From Bryobacterales bacterium (GTDB taxonomy: Bacteria > Acidobacteriota > Terriglobia > Bryobacterales > Bryobacteraceae): a stretch of DNA of 6,851 nt. The translations under genes were made by a program, and so were the position numbers. Positions within the stretch are counted from its first letter, which is position 1, and the number at the start of each line of letters is the position of its first letter. The stretch lies in NCBI GenBank assembly GCA_025462985.1, contig JAOAPP010000166.1:1-6851 (forward strand), written 5' to 3'. This document shows positions 1 through 6,851 of the stretch, in pieces. Under the pieces are notes generated by a model that made no database searches, was not told the DNA's origin, and saw nothing but the letters and a program-made list of their open reading frames with translations.

Positions 1-1394
<1,394 letters not shown>

Positions 1395-1398
<4 letters not shown>

Positions 1399-1592
1399 AC
1401 CGAAGCCTCCTGTTGGCTGTTAGCTATTGCTGCTTGTGGAATGAAGCGGATAGGTTGCACATGTCGCCTGTGCTGCGAACAACAAACATTCGCAAGGGAT
1501 CGAGGCGGGGTGCATCGAGGTGTGTGAATCCTTTTTAGGGACTGTCTGCGGCCGAAAACGCCGGGCGCGAAGGTGTTTGGAGTCTTGAGCAT
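1395..1592 (-). CDS. Possible 65-aa leader ORF overlapping the groES start
   Basis: I do not recognise this protein. It is basic and rich in Arg, Pro, Ser and His, with two adjacent cysteines near residue 37 and no membrane segment or clear domain. Two features make it more than a chance ORF. The ATG is preceded by AGGAGGTG (1595-1602), a full match to the 16S rRNA anti-Shine-Dalgarno end, and its TGA overlaps the groES ATG as ATGA. Translation of it would deliver ribosomes to groES, though groES also has its own AGGAGG inside this ORF. It lies about 95 bases downstream of the best groESL promoter. Alternatively, it could be a non-functional leader in which the strong ribosome site is accidental or only stabilises the mRNA. 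The amino-acid composition does not look like a folded protein, so I keep confidence moderate. Confidence 0.4.
1406..1411 (-). promoter_or_regulatory. groES ribosome binding site
   Basis: AGGAGG on the minus strand, 7 bases before the groES ATG. It fixes the groES start at 1398. Confidence 0.9.
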
Positions 1593-1594
1593 AG

Positions 1595-1602
1595 CACCTC
1601 CT
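1595..1602 (-). promoter_or_regulatory. Perfect Shine-Dalgarno before the groES leader ORF
   Basis: AGGAGGTG on the minus strand, two bases from the ATG at 1592 (four from the AGGAGG core). It is an eight-base complement to the 16S rRNA 3' end and the strongest ribosome site in the window, stronger than those of groES and groEL. It has no explanation unless the leader ORF is translated or the site serves to bind ribosomes on the 5' leader. Confidence 0.6.
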
Positions 1603-1693
1603 AAGGTTGTTGCGTTGGGCTAAGGAGGGGGCTCCGACTGTCGACTTAGTTCAGCAAATCGGAAGAGTGGGCGTAGGTGCTCAGTCGTTAACT

Positions 1694-1722
1694 ATAGTAG
1701 GTCAAGTTGATGTAGGTGTCAA
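1694..1722 (-). promoter_or_regulatory. Probable sigma-70-type promoter of groESL
   Basis: Minus strand: a perfect -35 TTGACA (1722-1717), exactly 17 bases, then -10 TACTAT (1699-1694). An overlapping TATAGT at 1696-1691 is a second possible -10 with a longer spacer. Transcription would begin near 1687, giving a leader of about 290 bases before groES that contains the 65-codon ORF. No CIRCE inverted repeat (TTAGCACTC with its complement) is visible here, so HrcA control is not supported. Promoter function is inferred from sequence only. Confidence 0.6.
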
Positions 1723-1736
1723 GCGCTTAGCGGGGC

Positions 1737-1742
1737 TATACT
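1737..1742 (+). promoter_or_regulatory. Possible -10 box of the XRE regulator gene
   Basis: TATACT on the plus strand, five of six consensus bases, placing the start of transcription near 1749. No good -35 is found at 16-18 bases; that position coincides with the -35 of the divergent groESL promoter. If real, it would be a weak or activator-dependent promoter whose polymerase footprint overlaps the chaperonin promoter. Confidence 0.35.
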
Positions 1743-1747
1743 CTAGC

Positions 1748-1769
1748 TAACCTTAATCATTTAAGGTTA
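1748..1769. promoter_or_regulatory. Perfect inverted repeat, candidate operator of the XRE regulator
   Basis: Two 9-base arms, TAACCTTAA and TTAAGGTTA, are exact reverse complements separated by TCAT. The repeat starts just after the putative -10 box and ends 21 bases before the regulator ATG. This is the usual position for an autoregulatory operator of an XRE-type repressor; one dimer on a 22-bp palindrome would fit. In RNA the same bases could form a short A/U-rich hairpin in the 5' leader. A partial half-site (CTAAGGTT, about 1602-1609) lies near the leader ORF. The repeat is seen directly; binding by the neighbouring protein is inference. Confidence 0.6.
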
Positions 1770-1790
1770 AGTCACCGCGAGAACAACAGT

Positions 1791-2705
1791 ATGGATATAG
1801 CCTCTGTCATTCGGCACCGCATTGAGGAACTCGGAATTGGGCAGCGCGACTTGGCAGTTGCTGCGGACGTAACAGAGTCCTATATTTCACAGTTGCTGGC
1901 TAATAAGAAAACGCCTCCGGCGTCAGATCGAACAGATATCTACGAGAAACTTGCCAAAGTGCTAAGACTTCCCAGTACTGAACTGGCAAAGCTCGCTGAT
2001 ACGCAGCGCCGTGAAGAACTGAAGAGGAGAGTTATTGACCTGCCTCAACCTCTCTTTAAGGAATTCCGCCAGCTCATTCTCCGGAGATGCGCGCACGCCA
2101 AGAAGAAACAGATAACGAGTATTTTTGAGCGCGAACCTTTTGGCGAATTCGAACGCTTTATCACAACAAAGTTGTTAGATATAGCGAAACAAGTGGCCAA
2201 ACAGGAGCTTGAAGACGAGAAGTGGCTACATCGAGTAGCTACTGCCAGCAAGAGAAGTTATCAGGAGACGCGGGTCTTGATTTTGGAGTTCCTGGATACG
2301 GATATCTTTCATGTTTCCGTCGAAAACTGTACATCGTTTCTGGACCCGCTTTTGGCAAGTTGGGATATCGATTTGGAAACATTCGGAATGCAGATTGTTC
2401 TAAATCCGAAGTTAAGTCGAAACCGTTTGAGGAAGCTCGAATTTCGGGAGGCAGCATCCCAATCGGATTCCTTCGTGGAGCCGGCATTAGAAGCATTCCT
2501 CAATGATGGAAGGCTCAGCGCCGACATTTCCGACCAGGAAATTGCTTTTCTCAAGAGACTACGTACTAACGGGAAGAGGCCTTCTGTGCTCTACTATCAC
2601 CGCGAGTTGCAAAACCTCCGAGATCCGGTTAACTTTCTTCCCATTTTTGTACGAAAGCGCCACCACCAAAGAACTGACGTGCTCACGATAAAGTCGACCA
2701 CATAG
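1791..2705 (+). CDS. XRE-family helix-turn-helix protein with long C-terminal domain
   Basis: 304 aa, probable DNA-binding regulator. Residues about 4-60 form a Cro/CI-type helix-turn-helix: QRDLAVAADVT (18-28) is helix 2 plus turn, and ESYISQLLANKK (29-40) is the recognition helix. The remaining 240 residues are mostly helical and charged (for example FEREPFGEFERF, QELEDEKW, VENCTSFLDPLL, SWDIDLETFG) and match no ligand-binding or protease domain I can name. There is no membrane segment. The ATG at 1791 is chosen because the helix-turn-helix begins at once; the ribosome site (GAGA, 1779-1782) is weak. The gene diverges from groES-groEL, and a perfect inverted repeat lies directly upstream, so autoregulation and control of the chaperonin operon are plausible. 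The last 22 residues, after NLRDPVNF, are basic and irregular and may be a tail acquired when downstream DNA was rearranged. Confidence 0.85.
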   Translation: MDIASVIRHRIEELGIGQRDLAVAADVTESYISQLLANKKTPPASDRTDIYEKLAKVLRLPSTELAKLADTQRREELKRRVIDLPQPLFKEFRQLILRRCAHAKKKQITSIFEREPFGEFERFITTKLLDIAKQVAKQELEDEKWLHRVATASKRSYQETRVLILEFLDTDIFHVSVENCTSFLDPLLASWDIDLETFGMQIVLNPKLSRNRLRKLEFREAASQSDSFVEPALEAFLNDGRLSADISDQEIAFLKRLRTNGKRPSVLYYHRELQNLRDPVNFLPIFVRKRHHQRTDVLTIKSTT

Positions 2706-2716
2706 AATTGAGGATC

Positions 2717-3987
2717 TCAGCTTGGTTTCGAACTCGACTTGAACCGAGATGGGCACGCGGGTGCCCACCGAGATGTCCCAATGGATCGGATGAAGCCGAA
2801 ATTCCTGCCCCTTCGGTGCGACACTACGACCGCATCGACCTTACGGGTCCGTTTCGAAACCCCCGTCGTATTCGATTCAGTTCCGTCGAGCGCCCTCGGA
2901 CGTCCTCCATGCTCAGATTCACAGTCCGCATGCCGAACGGAGCCATGTCCTCGCACCATTGCTGAATCAAAGGAATGTATGGTGCGCCAACGACTATCAG
3001 AAGCGGTTTATGTTTTTCGTACAGTCGACATGCGCAGATCATGGCGGTGATCGTCTTTCCCGATCCCGTGGCCATCTCTAGAAAGCTACGGTATCCTGAC
3101 CGGCACCATGCTTCAATAGGTTGGCCCTGATGCTGGAACGGACCCAAATCGAAAGTCTTCCGCTCTCGAGAGTTCGATGGTCTGATGCCCTTTATTGCGT
3201 GTTGCCCGAGCATACAACTCGCGAAACTCCGCTTCTGTCGGTGGAACATCAGATTGATATGTGAGAACGATTTTGTCGCGGATGGCCTGCGGGGTTTGGA
3301 TGATCGCGCAGCTGTCATCTTTTTCGTTCCACAGCAGTTCAAACCGCTAGCTCAGTTTGGTTGCAACATAGGCCTGATTCGGATCTTGCCAACAACTGGA
3401 GATCAGGACCTGCTCGATATTCTTATGTATACCGGCAAAGGTGACATTGCTTGAGCCATGCGCGGCGAGAACGTCATCATTACTCCGGAATAGCCGCACC
3501 TTCGGGTGAAAGAGCGCGTCCGCCATCACGGCCACCTTGATCTCGATTCGACCGGAGTGAAGAAGCCAGGCGAGGCACTTTAGCGTGTGCTACTGCAACG
3601 CATCTTCAGTGATAACGACTTCTTCTACTGATAGAGCGCGCGAGACGGCAGCTTCGTTCGGCCGAATGCCGTCCTCTATCGCCGCCCGGTCTTCTGCTCG
3701 CAGGAGGGGACTGATGATTAGCCGAAAGCTATCTGTCGAAGAGGCAATGTACGTTGCAAGCCCGGGCGCCAAGGAGGCGAGCACTTGGCTCGAGAAGAAG
3801 CCGCCATGCAGTCGACCGTCGATGCCGCCTTGAAGCAGGGGACGAGAACCTCTTCGATAAACGGCTCCGTCGGCAAGAAGTACAGCGGGCGAACGGAATC
3901 GAGTGCTCGGATCCCTCTGAAAGCGCTGCCTGCGCCGGTGTCAGCAGAGGTCGTCCAGCTATCGTGCACGTGCGACCCCGCTTCCAC
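2717..3987 (-). pseudogene. Decayed PLD-like nuclease / DEAD-type helicase fusion gene
   Basis: Read on the minus strand, the pieces make one broken protein. The N-terminal part has PLYFLPTEPFIEEV, then FFSSQVLASLAPG, then a phospholipase-D-like half-site with HPK (His codon at 3508-3506) and GSSN (Asn codon at 3448-3446). Next come a linker (FELLWNEKDD) and a helicase start with FQHQGQ, Walker A ATGSGKT (3072-3052) and LLIVVGAPYIPLIQQW (motif Ia region). The frame is broken by a lost base near 3802 (GGG to GG), nonsense TAG codons at 3592-3590 and 3349-3347, an extra base near 3142, and another shift near 2832. The first two indels compensate each other. Helicase motif II and everything after it is missing; the last frame stops at 2717. 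Family knowledge: PLD-helicase fusions process nucleic acid and are common in defence islands. The 5' limit is uncertain; recognisable sequence begins near 3885. Confidence 0.78.
2743..2775. repeat. Hairpin bracketed by a 9-bp direct repeat
   Basis: The 9-mer ACCGAGATG occurs at 2743-2751 and 2767-2775. Between and overlapping them is a palindrome with arms TGGGCAC (2750-2756) and GTGCCCA (2761-2767) and loop GCGG. The stem could act as a weak transcription stop for the XRE gene, 45 bases after its stop codon, but no T-run follows on either strand. The direct repeat may be a small duplication scar at the 3' edge of the broken helicase gene. Confidence 0.4.
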
Positions 3988-4520
3988 TGGCGTGGCTGGG
4001 TCTGCCTACGTTTGCCAGCTTCACCACGTCAGACGGCGCTCTCTGGCCCTGTTTGCTCGTCAGTTTACGGACCGCCAAGTCTCTGTACACAAGGTTTTAG
4101 CCGATCGGACCGAGATCTGCGTCCGTCGGGAACCAAACATTTGCGAGCATTATTCAACGTACAAGTGCCCCTCTTTCCAAAAGGCATATATGCCGGGATT
4201 GATTTTCCCCCACTCGCCTTTTCGGTTCTCGGCAGCGTCTCGGGAACGATGGCTTGGAGGTCCGCAATGACCGCTGGATCATCGAGCCGCTCGGCTGATC
4301 CGCATACCTCTACGGATCACATGCGGCGAGCTATGGCAACGTACCGGCATGGGATTTCAATCGATTGTCGACGTTTTGTCGGTCCCGGAGCCGGAGTAGG
4401 GTGGTTCGGAAGACGTGACGTGCGGCTCGGCGAAGCTTTATTATCATTAAGCCACCCAACTGCTTAATTGCGATAAGCCGATCACGCGCACGCGTCACGG
4501 TCCCTCGTGTCCAGCGATTT
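3988..4520. other. About 530 bases with no recognisable gene
   Basis: Open frames exist on both strands, the longest on the plus strand ending at 4467. None gives a protein with recognisable motifs or even composition; the plus-strand one is rich in Arg and Ser and overlaps the helicase remnant antisense. No tRNA, strong promoter or terminator stands out. Lying between two broken genes, the stretch is most likely degraded mobile or accessory DNA. Confidence 0.5.
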
Positions 4521-4896
4521 CGTTCTAACGGGCTCGCGAAGACTCACGGTGAATTGCTGAAACTCGGTTTCGAAGTCTCGGAACGTACGGTCGCCAGGTA
4601 TCCGAAGCGCACGAGCGTCCAGGCGCCCTGGCAAAACGGGATTGCAGAGCGGTGGGTCGGAAGCTGCCGGCGAGAGATGCTGGATCACATCATCCCCCTG
4701 AATGAACGACACCTGCGATGGCTTCTACGCGAGTACGTGACCTATTACGACGAGGACCGCGTTCACGACTCTCTGGACAAGGACACACCTGACCACAGAA
4801 GAGTGCAACTTTAAGCCTTTGCCCATAGCAACACTAACCTCGAGCGCCCGGCTTGGAGGTCTCCATCATCGTTACAGCTGGAGCGTTGCAGCGTGA
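4521..4896 (+). pseudogene. Integrase-core (IS3/IS481-like) transposase remnant with internal deletion
   Basis: Plus-strand remains of a DDE transposase. Seen in order: HGELLKLGFEVSERTVARY, the second helix-turn-helix typical of integrase-core transposases; then directly PKRTSVQAPWQNGIAERWVG, the segment around the catalytic Glu (NGIAERW); then LDHIIPLNERHL, YYDEDRVHDSL and KDTPDHRR. In full-length relatives more than 100 residues carrying both catalytic Asp residues lie between ARY and PKRTS, so a large in-frame deletion at about 4598 has removed the active site. A further shift at the TTT run 4810-4812 produces a stop at 4814. Reading past it in the shifted frame gives KPLPIATL and RLGGLHHRYSW, the normal C-terminus, ending with TGA at 4894-4896. 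Upstream of 4542 the match fades (RSNGLAKTHGEL looks like a shortened version of the usual LWGAPRIHGEL). The product cannot transpose. The exact IS family is uncertain. Confidence 0.82.
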
Positions 4897-5034
4897 AACA
4901 TGCCCCTCAGCCGCTTGGTCTCTTCATGCTTTGGCTCCGCCCAGGGAAGAGGTAGGCGTGATGGACAAGAGCGCGCTAAACTCACGGCTCGCGCAAACTA
5001 CCTTGTGGAGTTGATGGACCGGGCGCGCACCATC

Positions 5035-5064
5035 TGAGTGAATCATCGGAAGCACTCACCGATG
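5035..5064. repeat. Two overlapping, mutually exclusive short hairpins 3' of the VOC gene
   Basis: TGAGTG (5035-5040) pairs with CACTCA (5053-5058), and CATCGG (5044-5049) pairs with CCGATG (5059-5064). The stems interleave, so only one can form at a time. They lie 8-38 bases beyond the stop codon of the minus-strand VOC gene and could serve as a weak terminator, but no T-run follows on the minus strand. The rest of 4897-5072 shows nothing recognisable. Confidence 0.3.
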
Positions 5065-5072
5065 CGGTTCTG

Positions 5073-5570
5073 TCAATCCCCTAGCGCAGCCGCCGAAGCC
5101 GATTGCGTCATCTGAGCCATAGCTGCCTCCGCACGCTTTTTCATTTCCTCGGGCGCGACATCCTCGATGTGGGTAGCAATAGCCCAAAGATGGCCGGATG
5201 GGTCCGTCAATTTCCCAAAACGATCGCCCCAAAACATGTCCGTCGGCGGCGCGTCGCTCTTCGCCCCCGCTTTGAGCGCTTGGCTAAAGACGGAGTCAAC
5301 ATCCTCGACATACAAGAAAATGCTGACAGGCGAGCCACCAAGCGTTTGCGGTGATCGGTTTCCCATCATTTCGTCTGAAAGCATAATTATTGAATCGCCG
5401 ATTTTCAACTCTGCATGGCCAATCGTTCCGTTCGGGCCGCCCATCCGCACTAGTTCGGTTGCCCCGAAGGCCTGTTTGTAAAAATCAATGGCACGCACCG
5501 CATCGCTTACAACTAGGTAAGGCGTTGCGGAGTGGTAACCAGCCGGGATCTTCTTCACAGTTGCAGCCAT
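5073..5570 (-). CDS. VOC-superfamily (PhnB/glyoxalase-like) protein
   Basis: 165 aa, cytosolic, one complete vicinal-oxygen-chelate unit. Seen: the first half-module ATPYLVVSDAVRAIDFYKQA (residues 15-34), the metal/ligand-type strand GHAELKIGDSIIML (51-64), the second module FLYVEDVDSVFSQALKAGA, and the family ending WGDRFGKLTDPSGHLWAIAT. An Ala/Met/Glu-rich helical tail follows. Proteins of this PhnB-like group are widespread and mostly uncharacterised; names such as glyoxalase or bleomycin resistance are often attached, but the substrate cannot be read from the sequence. The ATG at 5570 is preferred over one 33 bases upstream because GAGGAG (5578-5583) precedes it by 7 bases and the conserved sequence begins just after. 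It is a stand-alone gene between remnants and has no frame damage. I see no convincing promoter. Confidence 0.93.
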   Translation of the reverse strand: MAATVKKIPAGYHSATPYLVVSDAVRAIDFYKQAFGATELVRMGGPNGTIGHAELKIGDSIIMLSDEMMGNRSPQTLGGSPVSIFLYVEDVDSVFSQALKAGAKSDAPPTDMFWGDRFGKLTDPSGHLWAIATHIEDVAPEEMKKRAEAAMAQMTQSASAAALGD

Positions 5571-5577
5571 TTGTATA

Positions 5578-5583
5578 CTCCTC
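5578..5583 (-). promoter_or_regulatory. VOC gene ribosome binding site
   Basis: GAGGAG on the minus strand, 7 bases before ATG 5570. It decides between two in-frame ATGs in favour of the shorter protein. Confidence 0.8.
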
Positions 5584-5603
5584 GATTCACCAGACCTTAT
5601 CAC

Positions 5604-5907
5604 AATCTAAGATCAATCGGTGGACTGCAATTGAACGTGCTTGGGCTGATAGAGGCTTCCCGCCGGGCGTATTAATTCTGCGCCAGTGGCGTTCGTCGAC
5701 CGGGCGATTCATCAGAATCTGTCGGGCTTCCACCCCAAGCTACGACTAGCCGACACGGACGGTTGAAATCGTTTTCGTAAACACATTGCGCTTTACAGAG
5801 GGTCTATTCCGGTTTTGACGACCGTCGCAGTGCGAATGCATCGGACGCAGAGTAAGCGGACCACGCGTGCGGCGCGTCAACGAAGCATATGCAGACACCC
5901 GGGCCTC
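5604..5907. other. Spacer without recognisable gene
   Basis: Some 300 bases between the VOC gene and the antiporter remnant. Short open frames here give no recognisable protein. The minus-strand frame at 5804-5907 is only the frameshifted read-through of the antiporter remnant beyond its original stop at 5908-5910. No strong terminator or tRNA is seen. Confidence 0.5.
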
Positions 5908-6366
5908 TTATTTTGCGAGCCGAGGCAAAATCGGGCCGAGTACAGCAAGAAATAAGACAATAGGCCGCCGCGAGTGGCAAGAGACGCGGTTCCACCGCAG
6001 TTCCCGAGCCGGCGATCACTATCGAAAACTCGCCACGTGGCACGAGCACCATGCCGCGCGCTTGCGACCTGCCGCATCGATCCCCGCTCGGGCAGCGGTC
6101 CAATACCCGGTGATAACTTTTGTCACCGCCGTTACCAAGCCCAGTGTTATTGCAGTCGGTGCCACGGAGACCAGCGTGGCCGGATCGATCTGCAGTCCAA
6201 AAAAGAAAAAGAAAATCGCTGCAAGGAGGTCTCGCAGTGGAGCAAACAGGCGACGCGATCGCTCGGCAATGGGACCGGAAACAGCGACACGGACGAGAAA
6301 GGCGCCAACGGCGGAGGACACCTGCAATTGCTGAGCAAGGCCGGCAACGAGCAATACAACGAACAA
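5908..6366 (-). pseudogene. 3' fragment of a CPA2-type cation:proton antiporter gene
   Basis: Minus-strand remains of the C-terminal third of the membrane domain of a monovalent cation:proton antiporter (Na+/H+ exchanger fold, inner membrane). Seen: LFVVLLVAGLAQ, then VSSAVGAFLVRVAVSGP (a Gly-to-Arg change is likely at FLVR), then FAPLRDLLAAIFFFFFGLQI, then GLVTAVTKVITGYW. After a lost base near 6054 (GGG to GG) the other frame gives GMVLVPRGEFSIVIAGSG, a strongly conserved block. An extra base near 5959 restores the first frame and gives LFLAVLGPILPRLAK and TAA at 5910-5908. At least three hydrophobic membrane segments are visible. The 5' two thirds are missing: the fragment begins at a junction with a transposase fragment around 6354-6366. 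No TrkA-N or KTN domain follows. The product would not be functional. Confidence 0.82.
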
Positions 6367-6851
6367 AACAGACCCCTCGTTTCGACCACTTCACGTAATG
6401 CCGCCATCACCGTGCGTGTCGATTCCGCCTCCACCAACTGTGCGTAATAGATCTCGCTGGTGGCATCGTCCAGAACGACAATCAGTTCGTAGCAGCGCTC
6501 ATGGCCAAACCAGCGGTGCTCACTTCCATCGATGTGCAGCATCATCCCCGGTAATGGCCGGCGGGGCCGCCGCTTGCAGTGCGATCCCGGCTTCTTGCGG
6601 CGCTTCACCAAGCCCGCTGTTTGCAGCACCGTCTTTACCCACGTGTAACTCAGATCGATGCGGTGTAACGCGCGCAGCTTCTCATGAAAGTGCTGCACGT
6701 TGAAGTCGAAGTTCTTCTCCCGGCAGAGTTGCAAAACTTCCTCCACCGTCTTCATCGGGACCCGCTTGGGACTGGGACTGAGATTGCGGTAATCCCATAA
6801 ACCGCTGTGGCCGTGTTCGTTCAGCCGCTCTCGTCAGCGGCGCATCGTACG
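6354..6851 (-). pseudogene. 5' part of an ISNCY-like (integrase-fold) transposase gene, broken
   Basis: Minus strand, entering from the right edge. Seen: SGLWDYRN and SPSPKRVP, then FDFNVQHFHEKL, a helix-turn-helix-like stretch (YTWVKTVLQTAGLVKRRKK), and the start of the DDE catalytic domain: MMLHIDGSEHRWFG with the first catalytic Asp (codon 6530-6528), then LIVVLDDATSEIYYAQLVEA and FCSLY. In intact relatives FCSLY is followed by the second catalytic Asp (SDRASHF type). Here the sequence switches at 6354-6368 to antiporter coding DNA, so the second Asp and the Glu are gone. A TGA at 6836-6834 interrupts the frame where Trp is expected (TGG to TGA). The open frame continues to 6147 only by reading antiporter DNA out of frame. 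It cannot encode an active transposase. The family name is from motif memory. Confidence 0.82.

Noticed and set aside
2717..2760. A stretch whose minus strand reads GGTTCAAGTC, resembling a tRNA T-arm.
   Set aside because: No matching acceptor, D or anticodon arms can be drawn around it.
3754..4467. A 237-codon plus-strand open frame, the second longest complete one.
   Set aside because: Its first part is antisense to the PLD-like remnant. The protein is Arg/Ser-rich without motifs, and other frames over the same region are equally open.
4981..5080. A sequence resembling the 3' structured end of a group II intron.
   Set aside because: No domain V hairpin with its conserved AGC/bulge and no reverse transcriptase fragment is present; the resemblance is a few bases only.
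5804..6394. A 196-codon minus-strand open frame.
   Set aside because: Only its middle (the PRGEFSIV block) is real antiporter sequence; both ends are out-of-frame reading of the same remnant.
6834..6836. In-frame TGA where a Trp is expected in the transposase, possibly recoding.
   Set aside because: The same gene is truncated before its second catalytic residue, and other genes here use TGA as a normal stop, so a nonsense mutation is simpler.

Overview
The window looks like a chromosomal segment of a soil-type bacterium, most plausibly an Acidobacteriota (moderate confidence). That guess rests on the style of GroEL, GroES, the long XRE-type regulator and the integrase-type transposases, all judged from memory without a search. 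Intact genes are compact and moderate in GC. Between them lie broken remains of mobile and accessory genes.

Left part (1-1790, minus strand): a groES-groEL operon, with groEL running off the left edge. A perfect Shine-Dalgarno and an ATGA stop/start overlap mark a possible 65-codon ORF directly upstream of groES. A TTGACA/TACTAT promoter lies about 95 bases before that ORF. No CIRCE (HrcA) operator is visible. Pointing the other way is a gene for a 304-aa XRE-type helix-turn-helix protein. Its putative -10 box and a perfect inverted repeat (TAACCTTAA, 4-base spacer, TTAAGGTTA) sit in the same control region. The simplest reading is a divergent regulator/chaperonin pair with a shared operator region.

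Middle part (2706-5072): a graveyard. On the minus strand is a decayed gene for a PLD-type nuclease fused to a DEAD/SNF2-type helicase, the kind of protein often found in defence islands. It carries two nonsense codons and at least three frameshifts, and it is cut off before helicase motif II. About 530 bases follow in which I recognise nothing. Then comes a plus-strand remnant of an integrase-core transposase whose middle has been deleted, fusing its helix-turn-helix part to the end of its catalytic domain.

Right part (5073-6851): an intact minus-strand VOC-superfamily (PhnB/glyoxalase-like) gene with a good ribosome binding site, then a mostly empty spacer. Last come the 3' part of a broken CPA2-type cation:proton antiporter gene and the 5' part of an ISNCY-like transposase gene. 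These two fragments, both on the minus strand, are joined at a junction where the same bases read plausibly as either protein.

The intact genes (groEL part, groES, XRE, VOC) contain no visible frameshift, whereas every remnant has several. That argues for real gene decay rather than poor sequence. The most interesting live element is the groES leader ORF plus divergent regulator arrangement; the most interesting relic is the PLD-helicase remnant.
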